DNA of 27,190 bases from Scalindua sp964584595. GTDB lineage: Bacteria; Planctomycetota; Brocadiia; Brocadiales; Scalinduaceae. Shown one piece after another: positions 16,448 to 24,361 of the stretch (positions are counted from its first letter, which is position 1; each line of letters starts with the position of its first letter). A model generated the notes under the pieces. The model was not told where the DNA came from, did no database searches, and worked only from the letters and a program-made list of their open reading frames with translations. The translations under genes were made by a program, and so were the position numbers. Where the stretch lies: positions 1 through 27,190 of the forward strand of contig CAZPAM010000031.1 of assembly GCA_964584595.1 (NCBI GenBank), in the 5' to 3' direction.

Positions 16448-17539
16448 CTAGGCCAGAGAGTTTAGTATTTCAACCCCTCTCTCCAGGGTCTCTAACGAAG
16501 CGGCATAAGATACCCTGAAATGAGTTTTCTTTTCAGAAAACACGCTGCCGGGTATGATTAGCAAATCGTGTTTTATTGCCTCAGTGACAAATTCCTCATC
16601 AGTACCCCATGGCACCTGAGAAAAGATATAGAAGGCGCCATCAGGTTTGGTTAATTCGTAGCGTTCCTTAAGGCCGTCACAAACAAAGTCACGTTTCTTT
16701 CTGAAATCTTCTATATACGAATCCATACTAATATCCATAGCCTTCACTCCGGCTGCCTGTGCAAATGAGGGAGCACAGATATACGTATACTGCTGAAGTT
16801 TCATCATTTCGTCAATAATCTTTGCAGGGCCAATTGCACTGCCTAATCTCCATCCGGTCATTGCGTGTGATTTTGAAAAACCACCGCAGGTCACTGTATT
16901 TTCGTAATATTTTCCGATACTTTGATATTCTATTTCATAAATGAAATCTTTATATATTTCATCTGAAATAATTATCAGGTTGTGTTTTTCCGCAATCTCA
17001 CAAATTTCTTTAAGGTATTGCGGTTTACAGACTACACCTGTAGGATTGGATGGACTGTTTATAATGAGGATTTTAGTACGTGGACTTATATGGGACGAGA
17101 TACGTTCAGGGGTGATTTCAAAATCGGGATATGTGTCAACAAATTTTATCTTGCCGCCACACAAATTTATAAGATGCTTAAATGATACAAAGTATGGATC
17201 CGGCACAAGGACTTCATCTCCGGGGTTTATGAGAACCAGAAACGCAAGTGTTAAAGCTCCGGCAACCCCGGAAGTTATCATTATGTCTTCGGCCTTGATG
17301 CCGCTTTCATTTCTTGCTTTTTCCAGGATCTTTTCGGTAAGCTCAGGTATACCCTTTGTTATAGTATACCTGTTAAAACCCTGTTCTATTGCCTTGACAG
17401 CCTCTTTCTTTACCTCTTCAGGAATATCAAAATCCGGTTGCCCAATGCTGAGGTTAACCGGATTCTCAATTTTTTGCGCCAGATCGAACACCTTTCTTAT
17501 GCCAGATGCTTCAAACCCCTGCATTCGATCGGCGATCAT
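16448..17539 (-). CDS. Class I/II PLP aminotransferase (aspartate aminotransferase-like)
   Basis: The 363-residue protein transfers an amino group between an amino acid and a 2-oxo acid in the cytoplasm. It has the fold-type I layout: NLSIGQPDFDIP (29-40), YTITKGIPELTEKI, SPSNPTGVV (162-170), the PLP-contacting SDEIYKDFIY (192-201), Schiff-base Lys223 in GGFSKSHAMTGWRLG and the carboxylate-binding arginine in HFRVSYAAS near the end. It matches the group of prokaryotic aspartate aminotransferases rather than histidinol-phosphate enzymes, but exact substrate preference cannot be read. Its ATG shares one base with the TGA of the upstream small basic protein (TGATG), so translation is coupled. 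Confidence 0.88.
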   Translation of the reverse strand: MIADRMQGFEASGIRKVFDLAQKIENPVNLSIGQPDFDIPEEVKKEAVKAIEQGFNRYTITKGIPELTEKILEKARNESGIKAEDIMITSGVAGALTLAFLVLINPGDEVLVPDPYFVSFKHLINLCGGKIKFVDTYPDFEITPERISSHISPRTKILIINSPSNPTGVVCKPQYLKEICEIAEKHNLIIISDEIYKDFIYEIEYQSIGKYYENTVTCGGFSKSHAMTGWRLGSAIGPAKIIDEMMKLQQYTYICAPSFAQAAGVKAMDISMDSYIEDFRKKRDFVCDGLKERYELTKPDGAFYIFSQVPWGTDEEFVTEAIKHDLLIIPGSVFSEKKTHFRVSYAASLETLERGVEILNSLA

Positions 17540-17814
17540 CAGGAAGCCTTTCCCTTATCCTTTTCTTTGTCGCCTGTTGTGGTGGCGGCGGCTGCAGCAG
17601 TACCATCAGCAGTAGTTTCTTCTTCAGTTTTCTCTTTTGCAACCTTTGCCTTCTTTTTCACCTTTATAGTTTTTACCTTTGGCAGGCCATACACAGATTT
17701 TGTTTCATCCCACAGGCCCTCCTCAGTCAAATGCTGGACACGTTCCGTTCTTGTGAGAACACTTCTGTGCCTGACCAGTTTACCCTTTGATACAAGACTT
17801 TTGTCAATACTCAT
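17539..17814 (-). CDS. PVC-superphylum small basic protein
   Basis: The 91-residue protein begins MSIDKSLVSKGKLVRHRSVLTR, then TERVQHLTEEGLW and YGLPKVKTIKVKKKAKV. This matches my memory of the small basic protein family restricted to Chlamydiae, Verrucomicrobia and Planctomycetes. The pattern is an invariant MSID start, an RHRNVLTRxER block and a GLPKVRVIKVK end. The remaining 35 residues are an Ala/Thr/Glu/Lys low-complexity tail, so the protein is somewhat longer than the core. Function is unknown, and its strong positive charge suggests nucleic-acid or ribosome association. A strong GGAGAAGGGG lies just before the ATG. It is the best taxonomic marker in the window. It follows the SPOR-like gene by 13 bp and is coupled to the aminotransferase gene. 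Confidence 0.85.
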   Translation of the reverse strand: MSIDKSLVSKGKLVRHRSVLTRTERVQHLTEEGLWDETKSVYGLPKVKTIKVKKKAKVAKEKTEEETTADGTAAAAATTTGDKEKDKGKAS

Positions 17815-17827
17815 TGCCCCTTCTCCC

Positions 17828-18622
17828 TTACCTTATTTGAATTGGATAGCTGCTTGCAAACTGCCTCTTTCCCTCGTACTCTAATTTGCTGATTCCCTTT
17901 AGAGCCTCTTTTAGTTCACTGCTATCCCTGAATTTAAATCTACCCGCACACACAACGATCTCTTTTCCTCTTTTTGCCACGAATGTATTATAACCCGTCA
18001 TATCCTTGATAGCTTTTGCTAAATTAGTAGCCTGTTTCAAGTGTTGTTTAGTATTGCTATAAGATATAATTTGAAGTGTCCACTTAACAACATGTTCCTG
18101 TACTTGTTTTTGCTCTTGCTTAACTATAGCAATTGGAGCCTGTGGCAATGACAAATCTACAGCTTTTATCTCCCTGTCCTGCGGTACTGTTTTAACTACT
18201 CCATCCATCTTGGAATACACAACAGATTTCTGCAGTGCCTCAGGTTCATATACATTTATGTGGCCAACCTTATAGCCCACAAAAAAGCAGACTAATGATA
18301 AAAATACCGCGCCTAATGCACCAAAAATAACTGTTTCCTGTTTAAGGACAACTTCATTGAAAAATAATTTCCTGGGCTTTTTGCGAACTGTTTGAGCTTG
18401 AGGCTGGTCATTACTCTTTGTATCCGTTATCCAACCCAGCTTTTCTTTTTTTCCACTGTCATCTGTATCTTCCGGTTTTCTCTCTGGAACCGGTTTGGGA
18501 AGAACGGTTGGATTTTCCTGCTTTCTTTGAAATTCTTCACTACTGTAACTGACCCCTTCTGGTTTTCCCGGCTTTTTAAATACTTCGAAAAATTCTTTTG
18601 ACTCTTTATCTTTCCCAAACAT
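17828..18622 (-). CDS. Single-pass membrane protein with SPOR-like C-terminal domain
   Basis: The 264-residue protein has a polar, Pro/Lys/Glu-rich cytoplasmic region (1-95). One transmembrane helix follows (about 97-117, VIFGALGAVFLSLVCFFVGY), then a linker. The C-terminal domain (about 178-264, WTLQIISYSNTKQHLKQATNLAKAI, then FVAKRGKEIVVCAGRF) has the beta-alpha-beta pattern of SPOR domains, which bind denuded peptidoglycan at division sites. Similarity is by pattern only. I start at the ATG at 18622 because AAGGGG sits 5 bp upstream of it; a GTG at 18628 is too close to that site. It is the first gene of the minus-strand block and is preceded by a promoter candidate at 18852-18880. Confidence 0.75.
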   Translation of the reverse strand: MFGKDKESKEFFEVFKKPGKPEGVSYSSEEFQRKQENPTVLPKPVPERKPEDTDDSGKKEKLGWITDTKSNDQPQAQTVRKKPRKLFFNEVVLKQETVIFGALGAVFLSLVCFFVGYKVGHINVYEPEALQKSVVYSKMDGVVKTVPQDREIKAVDLSLPQAPIAIVKQEQKQVQEHVVKWTLQIISYSNTKQHLKQATNLAKAIKDMTGYNTFVAKRGKEIVVCAGRFKFRDSSELKEALKGISKLEYEGKRQFASSYPIQIR

Positions 18623-18733
18623 TACCACCCCTTAATGTAAAGTTTATGATTTGTAAGTTTTTTGGTTTCAAAAGATTTAAATGTTTCATCAATTTAAAAA
18701 GAATTGGGTAATTCATTCCTGAATCTATACCCC

Positions 18734-18767
18734 CTTGCCGGAAGAAAAGCTTGCCCGCTCCGGCAGG
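18734..18767. repeat. GC-rich hairpin in the predicted 5' leader of the minus-strand operon
   Basis: TGCCGGA (18736-18742) pairs perfectly with TCCGGCA (18759-18765), extended by one G-T and one C-G pair; the loop is 16 nt. It is a GC-rich island in AT-rich DNA. It lies within the roughly 220-nt leader expected from the promoter at 18852-18880. It could be an attenuator, a leader structure or a dispersed repeat. Confidence 0.45.
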
Positions 18768-18851
18768 AGATAATGTGAGGCATGTTAAGAAAATTGCCCT
18801 TCAGTAAGATTTACAAATCATTCTAGATACTTACAAAACTTTAAGTTATGA

Positions 18852-18880
18852 AGTCTATAAAAAACAGATTTTATTGTCAA
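18852..18880 (-). promoter_or_regulatory. Sigma-70-type promoter candidate for the minus-strand gene block
   Basis: On the minus strand a perfect TTGACA (18880-18875) is followed after 17 bp by TAGACT (18857-18852), matching four of six -10 positions. It points towards the SPOR-like gene, leaving a leader of about 220 nt that contains a hairpin. This is a motif match only. Confidence 0.5.
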
Positions 18881-18942
18881 GGTTTTTCACTTATGAGGGT
18901 CACAAAATACCAGAAAAGTTTCTGTAAAACATCAAAATACCT

Positions 18943-18971
18943 TTGTCTTTCACATAAAGCTCGTGTATTAT
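18943..18971 (+). promoter_or_regulatory. Sigma-70-type promoter candidate for ligA
   Basis: TTGTCT (18943-18948) and TATTAT (18966-18971) are separated by exactly 17 bp, and the -10 matches five of six consensus positions. The predicted start lies about 90 bp before the ligA start codon. Confidence 0.5.
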
Positions 18972-19069
18972 TTAGTAGGCAAAAAGCAGGCGATTTGAGA
19001 TCACGATTGTAAATTTAGGCAATTTAGCCCGAATTTTATGCATTTTTCAGATTAAAGACGGGAATAAGC

Positions 19070-21082
19070 GTGAATAAGAAAGTGATTGAAAACATTGAAA
19101 ATCTTCGCTCAAAGATACGACACCACGATGCAAAGTACTATGTTGAGAATATGCCCGAAATCCCGGATTATGAATATGATCAACTGATGAAGGAGCTGGA
19201 AAGCCTTGAAAGTGCCAATCCGCAATTAATCTCCCCGGATTCTCCCACTCAACGAGTAAGCGGTGAACCTGTTTCAGAATTCACATCTATTGAACACAGC
19301 ATACCCATGCTCAGCATCGAAAATACATATTCAGAAGAGGAATTGAGAGAATTTGACAGCAGAATCAGGCGAATGCTGAAAGACGTCGATGATATAGAAT
19401 ATGTCGTAGAACTTAAGATTGATGGTATTGCAATTACTCTGTGGTATGAAAATGGGGTTTTCATGCGCGGCGCTACAAGAGGTAATGGTTTCAGGGGTGA
19501 TGACGTCACAACGAATTTAAGAACCGTAAAGGACATTCCTTTGAGATTTTTGCCTGTTGATAACAGAAAAATACCTCCGGTTATTGAAATTCGCGGTGAA
19601 ATATATATGCCAGACAAGGAATTTCAGAGACTGAATGAAAGGCGGGAGGAAACAGACGAACCTCAATTTGCCAATCCCAGAAATGCGGCGGCAGGCTCCC
19701 TCAAACTCCTGGATCCTCACACAACTGCCAAAAGGCCACTCCGCCTGTTTGCATACGCTTTCGGCTACGAGGCGAAAAACAGATTTACGAACCATATTGA
19801 ACGCCTTGAGGCTATAAAGGAATTTGGCCTTCCGGTAAATCCTCACTATAAATTATGCAGGGATATTGATGAGGTTATCTCATACTGCAATTCCTGGGAA
19901 ACAAAGAAGAGTAATCTTGATTACCAGGTTGATGGAATGGTCGTAAAGGTTAATTCACTGGAACTTCATGATAGACTGGGTTCGACCAGCAAGGCACCAC
20001 GCTGGGTTATGTCTTACAAATTTAGCCCCGACGATGCCGTAACAAAGATTGAGGCGATAAAGGTACAGGTTGGCAAAACAGGAACATTAACCCCGGTAGC
20101 AGAATTAAGCCCTGTACCGCTCAGCGGTACTACCGTAAGCAGGGCTTCACTTCACAATTTTGACGAAATCAAGCGGAAGGATATTCGCGTAGGTGATTAC
20201 GTCGTTGTCCAGAAGGCCGGAGAGATCATTCCTCAGGTAGTTGAGGTTATCACAGAGAAGCGCACCGGCAACGAAGAACAGTTTCCTGTGCCGAAAGTAT
20301 GTCCGATCTGCGAAGAGCCCGTTATCAAAGAAAAGGTGTTTCTAAAGTGCCACAACCCCCTGTGTACCGCTCAGTCAAAAAGGAGAATAATGTATTTTGT
20401 AAGTAGAAATGCGATGGATATTGAGGGCTTTGGCCCTGCCATAATCGAACAATTAGTAGACAAAAAGATTATAGGGAATTATGCTGATATTTATTCACTG
20501 AAATTCGATGACCTTGAACCACTGGAAAGGATGGGTGAGAAATCTGCCCGAAATCTACTAGATGCAATAGGGAATAGTAAGGGCAGGGATTTACACTGCC
20601 TGATCTGTGCCTTGGGAATACAGAATATTGGTACTCATGCAGCAGGAGTACTGTCAAAACACTTCGGCACACTCGACAGACTCATGGACGCCTCTGTTGA
20701 AGAGTTGGATGAGATCTTTGAAATTGGAGAAATCACGGCAAAGGGCATCGTAGATTTCTTCTCAAACAACCACACAAAAAACGTCATCAATAAACTCAGG
20801 GAGGCGGGTGTTAATCTAAGCGCCATTCGTAAAGAAGCAAAGGCCGCTTCTAATATAGCTGAAAAGTCTTTTGTTGTAACGGGAACGCTGAACGGATATA
20901 CCCGTAAAGAGATAGAAGATATAATAAAAAATCTGGGTGGAAAAGTATCATCTTCCGTAAGCAGCAAGACTGATTTCCTGATTGCCGGTGAGTCACCGGG
21001 ATCAAAACTCGAAACGGCAAAAAAGCTGGGAACAACAATTTTAAGCACAGAGGAATTCGAGAATTTAATTAAGAAAACATAA
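19070..21082 (+). CDS. ligA: NAD-dependent DNA ligase LigA
   Basis: This seals nicks during replication and repair, using NAD as the adenylate donor. The 670-residue protein has all the family domains. Domain Ia near the N-terminus has YYVENMPEIPDYEYDQLM for NAD binding. The adenylation domain carries Lys116 in ELKIDG. It is followed by the motif RGEIYMP and by MSYKFSPDDAVTKI of the nucleotidyltransferase. An OB-fold with VGKTGTLTPVAEL comes next, then a four-cysteine zinc site (CPIC, then KCHNPLC), helix-hairpin-helix repeats around 500-580 and a BRCT domain (597-670). The start is GTG at 19070 with ACGGGA upstream; the N-terminus aligns with relatives from there. TldD follows after 24 bp, probably on the same transcript. 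Confidence 0.97.
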   Translation: MNKKVIENIENLRSKIRHHDAKYYVENMPEIPDYEYDQLMKELESLESANPQLISPDSPTQRVSGEPVSEFTSIEHSIPMLSIENTYSEEELREFDSRIRRMLKDVDDIEYVVELKIDGIAITLWYENGVFMRGATRGNGFRGDDVTTNLRTVKDIPLRFLPVDNRKIPPVIEIRGEIYMPDKEFQRLNERREETDEPQFANPRNAAAGSLKLLDPHTTAKRPLRLFAYAFGYEAKNRFTNHIERLEAIKEFGLPVNPHYKLCRDIDEVISYCNSWETKKSNLDYQVDGMVVKVNSLELHDRLGSTSKAPRWVMSYKFSPDDAVTKIEAIKVQVGKTGTLTPVAELSPVPLSGTTVSRASLHNFDEIKRKDIRVGDYVVVQKAGEIIPQVVEVITEKRTGNEEQFPVPKVCPICEEPVIKEKVFLKCHNPLCTAQSKRRIMYFVSRNAMDIEGFGPAIIEQLVDKKIIGNYADIYSLKFDDLEPLERMGEKSARNLLDAIGNSKGRDLHCLICALGIQNIGTHAAGVLSKHFGTLDRLMDASVEELDEIFEIGEITAKGIVDFFSNNHTKNVINKLREAGVNLSAIRKEAKAASNIAEKSFVVTGTLNGYTRKEIEDIIKNLGGKVSSSVSSKTDFLIAGESPGSKLETAKKLGTTILSTEEFENLIKKT

Positions 21083-21106
21083 GCTCACCATGGGGTACAA
21101 AATAAA

Positions 21107-22468
21107 ATGGAAAAATTGATAAAGAATGCTTTAAAGTCTGCGAAGGCCGATCAGATCGAAATTCGCATTAATGAGGGAAGGGGAACGGGAGTTGCCTATG
21201 TGGGCAAGGAATTGGAGAGTATAGGCGAAAGCAGTATCATGGGTGGAAGTGTACGTGCTCTCGTCAATGGAGGCTGGGGATTTGTAGCTTTCAATGATGT
21301 TGAAAATTTATCCCGTTACGTCAATATGGCATGTGAACAGGCAATGCTGGTTGGAGACAAGGATGTATCACTGGCAGAGACCGGAGTGATTAACGATGCG
21401 GTAAAGACGCAGGTCGATGTAGACCCGGCAGATGTTTCGCTGATCGACAAACATGATTTGTGTCAGAAATATAATAACATAATCCTATCTTCAAAGAAGG
21501 TCCAGACCTCCAGTGTGAGGTATGCGGATTCTCACAGTACACTTTACTTCGCCAACCTGGAAGGCAGCTTTATTGTCAGCGAGAATCAATTCTGTGGTGT
21601 TTCGGTTATGGCAATGGCAAAGGATGGTATGGATGTACAGCAGGCATATGATTCGATTGGGGATCTGAGAGGTTACAAAAAAGTCGAAAATTTTGAAGAG
21701 AGCTGCGAAGATGTCACCAAGAGGGCGGTTGATCTGCTCTCTGCAAAACCTGTGGAGGGCGGTAAATATACCGTAATAGTTGATCCAAAGCTTTGCGGTG
21801 TTTTTACACACGAAGCGTTCGGGCATCTGAGCGAAGCGGATTTTATCTATGAAAACAAAAAACTCCGTGAGGTTATGAAGATAGGAAAACGCTTTGGTTC
21901 GGATGAATTGTCTATAGTAGATGATGGTACACTGGAAGGAGAAGCCGGATATAATAAGTATGACAGCGAGGGAACACCATCGCAAAAGACATATCTGATA
22001 AAGGATGGTATTTTAACCAACAGGCTGCACTCAAGAGAGACAGCGGCTAAGATGAATGAGAGTCCTACAGGGAACGCAAGAGCTATCAGTTATGCCAGTG
22101 AACCGATTGTGCGCATGACTAATACATATATGGAATCCCGCAATCAAACGTTTGAGGAGATGTTGGCAGGTGTAGATGACGGCATTTATGCAAAGGGTTC
22201 CCTTGGGGGACAGACAAACACTGAGATGTTTACATTCAGTGCGGAAGAGGCATATAAAATAAAAGGCGGAAAGGTCTGCGAGAAGATTCGTGATGTGGTT
22301 TTGACAGGTAATGTATTTGAGACATTGAAGAATATAGATGCGATCGGCAACGATCTTGTCCTCTTCGGAGGGCTTGGCGGCTGCGGTAAGGGAGGGCAAT
22401 CCCCATTGCGTGTAAGTGATGGCGGCCCGCATATCAGGATAAGAAATGTAACCATTGGCGGCAGATAA
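21107..22468 (+). CDS. tldD: TldD-family metalloprotease
   Basis: This is a zinc peptidase of the TldD/PmbA family, known for proteolysis of modified peptides such as microcin precursors and for trimming unfolded peptides, usually as a TldD-TldE heterodimer. The zinc motif HExxxH is His235-Glu236-His240 in FTHEAFGHLSEAD. The third ligand is probably Cys426 in GGLGGCGKGGQSP, which matches the position of the zinc cysteine in E. coli TldD. These features mark it as the catalytic TldD subunit and not the inactive TldE. The length of 453 residues is typical. No TldE/PmbA gene is adjacent, so the partner is encoded elsewhere or the protein acts alone. The ATG at 21107 fits the family N-terminus; the ribosome-binding site is weak. 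Confidence 0.93.
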   Translation: MEKLIKNALKSAKADQIEIRINEGRGTGVAYVGKELESIGESSIMGGSVRALVNGGWGFVAFNDVENLSRYVNMACEQAMLVGDKDVSLAETGVINDAVKTQVDVDPADVSLIDKHDLCQKYNNIILSSKKVQTSSVRYADSHSTLYFANLEGSFIVSENQFCGVSVMAMAKDGMDVQQAYDSIGDLRGYKKVENFEESCEDVTKRAVDLLSAKPVEGGKYTVIVDPKLCGVFTHEAFGHLSEADFIYENKKLREVMKIGKRFGSDELSIVDDGTLEGEAGYNKYDSEGTPSQKTYLIKDGILTNRLHSRETAAKMNESPTGNARAISYASEPIVRMTNTYMESRNQTFEEMLAGVDDGIYAKGSLGGQTNTEMFTFSAEEAYKIKGGKVCEKIRDVVLTGNVFETLKNIDAIGNDLVLFGGLGGCGKGGQSPLRVSDGGPHIRIRNVTIGGR

Positions 22469-22473
22469 GCTTT

Positions 22474-22498
22474 AAGGATTGAATATTCAATCCTTTTG
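22474..22498 (+). terminator. Palindromic terminator after tldD
   Basis: A perfect 22-bp palindrome begins at 22474 (AAGGATTGAAT followed by its exact reverse complement) and runs directly into a short T stretch (TTTT at 22494-22497). It starts 6 bp after the tldD stop and resembles an intrinsic terminator with a minimal loop, although the stem is AT-rich. Confidence 0.55.
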
Positions 22499-22540
22499 CC
22501 ACGAAGGCACTAAGACACAAAGGGTATAAACTACAAATCT

Positions 22541-22643
22541 CAAATAACAAATTACAAATAAATTACAAAACACAATGTCCGAATGATCAGAATCAGTTTG
22601 TTTGGAATTTTGGATTTCTTCATTGGAATTTGTTTGTTATTTG
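22541..22643. repeat. Imperfect A-rich/T-rich inverted repeat
   Basis: CAAATAACAA (22541-22550) is the exact reverse complement of TTGTTATTTG (22634-22643). Flanking sequence continues to pair imperfectly, with runs of CAAATAACAAATTAC-like units on the left and GGAATTTG, TTATTTGG units on the right. It resembles degenerate dispersed intergenic elements and not a gene. Confidence 0.5.
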
Positions 22644-22745
22644 GATTTTATTATTTGGTGCTTCCTCTTCCTTCCGGCTTAGCACCTGCCAGTTTGCTAG
22701 GCGGGAATCCTTAAAGCTCGCCTGCTATAAAACCGTGTTTTCATT

Positions 22746-22773
22746 TTGCTTTTTTATTAAAATTACGTATACT
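22746..22773 (+). promoter_or_regulatory. Promoter candidate for the first PilZ gene
   Basis: TATACT (22768-22773, five of six) is preceded after 16 bp by a weak TTGCTT (22746-22751). The expected transcript starts about 45 bp before the PilZ start codon. The weak -35 keeps confidence low. Confidence 0.35.
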
Positions 22774-22827
22774 CTGCGTGAAAGTCTTTAAAGGTGTATA
22801 TCAAAGTTTTTAATTAAGGTAGATAAT

Positions 22828-23187
22828 ATGACCGATGGCAGTGAAAATCGAAGGTACGCAAGAGTTTCTCCAGGTGTCAATTTCAGTGTGATGGTGGAGC
22901 ATACTGACAAAGGGGACAAAGAATACTATGAAGGCATAATTGAGGATGTCAGTCTTGGTGGTATGTTTGTTGAAATTGGCCATCCATTTCCAAAAGGTAG
23001 TATTGTCACCATACAATTTAAATCTAAAATAGAAAAAGATGAACGGCCTGTCACTGCCAAGGGGATGATTCGCTGGACACGAAAATGGAAACAGCCGCAT
23101 GGAATGGGAATTGATTTCATTGAGTTTGACGGACTCGGAAACACGCCTTTTGAAGAATGGTTCAAAACACATTTCCAACAGGAATAG
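22828..23187 (+). CDS. Single-domain PilZ protein, copy 1
   Basis: The 119-residue cytoplasmic protein is almost entirely one PilZ domain, the common receptor for cyclic di-GMP. Both ligand motifs are intact: RxxxR is Arg8 to Arg12 (RRYAR), and D/NxSxxG is Asp40-Val-Ser42-Leu-Gly-Gly45 (EDVSLGG). Further typical strands are GSIVTIQF and KGMIRWTRKW, and the C-terminus is GIDFIEFDGLGNTPFEEW. AAGGT precedes the ATG. It has no fused output domain, so it likely acts by binding partner proteins. It is about 79% identical (my count over 110 aligned residues) to the second PilZ gene 617 bp downstream, indicating a recent duplication. Confidence 0.9.
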   Translation: MTDGSENRRYARVSPGVNFSVMVEHTDKGDKEYYEGIIEDVSLGGMFVEIGHPFPKGSIVTIQFKSKIEKDERPVTAKGMIRWTRKWKQPHGMGIDFIEFDGLGNTPFEEWFKTHFQQE

Positions 23188-23804
23188 TCTTATTCATTTC
23201 TTTTTGTTCTTTGTCTGATAAAATCACTTTTCCCCTCACACCATTAACTTAAGTCACTTTAGTTCACTTTAGACACTTCAAACTTGCTTGTAAGCTTCCA
23301 TCCCCAATCAGTAGTTTGATATCAGACCTCCAATCTCCGTTTTCTGACCTCTGACTTCCATCTCCGTTTCTTACTTCTTTACCTCGTGAAATTCACAAGA
23401 GTGACAAGCGAAGCGCATTTCACTGGGGCGACCCTAATCCCCAACTTTAGTCACTTTAGCTCACTTTACACTTTAGATCACTTCCCATCCGATTAATATA
23501 CGTACAATAAATGCACAAGCAAGGCAATATCTTCCTAATTAGCAGAACCGGAAAAAAGTTTAGAATATACGTTACAAGCCATAAATCATGATATTCACTT
23601 GCCTTAGGTATTAGAAAAAACTCATCCACTCTGCTTTTGTTAGAGGTACGAATCTTGCGTTCTTCATTACAAAAAAAAGCTTAAGTAGACATAATTTCTA
23701 CCGATAAATAGCTATATGTTTAGAGCAATTACTACAATTCTGCCGACTTACAGGGAAACAGTCTTTTTCGCCAACGGAAGAACATTTAAAAATGGAGATA
23801 CGTT
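23188..23804. other. 617-bp spacer between the two PilZ genes, rich in degenerate repeats
   Basis: No gene is supported. It contains two clusters of a TCACTTTAG unit (23251-23279, 23445-23483), a GACCTC/GACTTCC element (23302-23370) also found at 25742-25830, and a hairpin with arms GTGAAAT (23386-23392) and ATTTCAC (23417-23423). The last 300 bp are AT-rich with no clear feature. Confidence 0.6.
23251..23483. repeat. Cluster of degenerate short repeats
   Basis: Units of TCACTTTAG plus two variable bases occur at 23254-23279 and again at 23451-23477, about 11 bp apart within each group. Between them lie CCCAATCAGTAGTTTGATAT (from 23303), repeats of TCTGACCTC and GACTTCCATC, and a GTGAAAT/ATTTCAC hairpin. 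The CCCAATCAGTAG element recurs at 25742 in the same orientation. Confidence 0.6.
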
Positions 23805-24224
23805 ATGAATGATATGTTGGATTCTACTGCTAATCTCAGAAACGAAGTAGACGTGTTGGAACCGGAACTGGATTCATTAGCACCAAAAGGATACTCCAGG
23901 GTTTCTTCCGGTGTCAATTTCAGTGCGATGGTGGAGCGTACTAACAAGGGAGACAGAGAATACTACGAAGGGTTAATTGAGGATGTCAGTCTTGGGGGTA
24001 TGTTTATTGAAATTGGCCAGCCATTTCCAAAAGGCAGTATTGTCGCTATACAGTTTGAATCTGAAACAGGAAAAGAGGAACGACCCGTCACTGCCAGGGG
24101 GATGATCCGCTGGACTCAAAAATGGAAGCGGCCGCATGGAATGGGAATTGATTTCATTGAGTTTAACGGACTCGGAAATACACCTTATAACGAATGGTTC
24201 AAGAAACATTTCCGACAGGAATAG
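23805..24224 (+). CDS. PilZ-domain protein, copy 2 with altered ligand motif
   Basis: The 139-residue protein is a paralogue of the PilZ protein upstream, with an extra acidic N-terminal stretch of about 20 residues (MLDSTANLRNEVDVLEPELD). The second cyclic di-GMP motif is intact (Asp60, Ser62, Gly65 in EDVSLGG). In the first motif, the leading arginine is Lys28 and the pattern reads KGYSR instead of RRYAR, so one of the two key arginines is lost. Binding of cyclic di-GMP may therefore be weaker or absent. GGAG lies 8 bp before the ATG. Similarity between the copies continues for about 16 bp past the stop codons (CTTATTCATTTC) but stops just upstream of the PilZ core. Confidence 0.88.
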   Translation: MNDMLDSTANLRNEVDVLEPELDSLAPKGYSRVSSGVNFSAMVERTNKGDREYYEGLIEDVSLGGMFIEIGQPFPKGSIVAIQFESETGKEERPVTARGMIRWTQKWKRPHGMGIDFIEFNGLGNTPYNEWFKKHFRQE

Positions 24225-24274
24225 CCTTATTCATTTCCCATTGCGCTCTTAGCGCCTTCTTGTCCTCGGCACCT

Positions 24275-24361
24275 TTTGTCCGGGGAGCGTGAGAAATACA
24301 AATCAACAATTTATTTTTTTTCGTGCTCTTTCGTGTGTTTTCGTGGCTAACAACCTAATCT
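24275..24361. repeat. Dispersed repeat pair at the 3' side of the epimerase gene
   Basis: TTTGTCCGGGGA (24275-24286) is followed by a TTTCGTG/TTTTCGTGGC element with TAACAACCTAATC (24329-24360). The same two elements recur in the same order and orientation on the other side of the epimerase gene (25531-25569 and 25701-25735). The second element runs into the epimerase stop codon. Confidence 0.6.

Larger units (their letters stand above)
18623..19069. other. Divergent intergenic region between SPOR-like gene and ligA
   Basis: This 447-bp region holds two back-to-back promoter candidates (18852-18880 minus, 18943-18971 plus) and a GC-rich hairpin (18734-18767), listed separately. I see no gene in it. 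Confidence 0.65.
22469..22827. other. Repeat-bearing intergenic region between tldD and the first PilZ gene
   Basis: These 359 bp hold a palindromic terminator (22474-22498), a CACGAAGGCAC-type dispersed element (22500-22524), an A-rich/T-rich inverted repeat (22541-22643), a small GC-rich hairpin-prone stretch (about 22675-22725) and a promoter candidate (22746-22773). No gene is supported. Confidence 0.65.

Noticed and set aside
16941..17615. A 224-codon plus-strand frame antisense to the class I aminotransferase gene
   Set aside because: It lies opposite a well-supported enzyme gene with all motifs. Its translation is Ser/Phe-rich shadow sequence with no domain.
21491..21985. A 164-codon minus-strand frame inside tldD
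   Set aside because: It is antisense to the tldD region that includes the zinc motif; its Phe/Cys-rich composition is typical of shadow frames.
23251..23483. Possible CRISPR-like array from repeated TCACTTTAG units
   Set aside because: Units are only about 11 bp, degenerate and without uniform unique spacers, and no cas genes are present.
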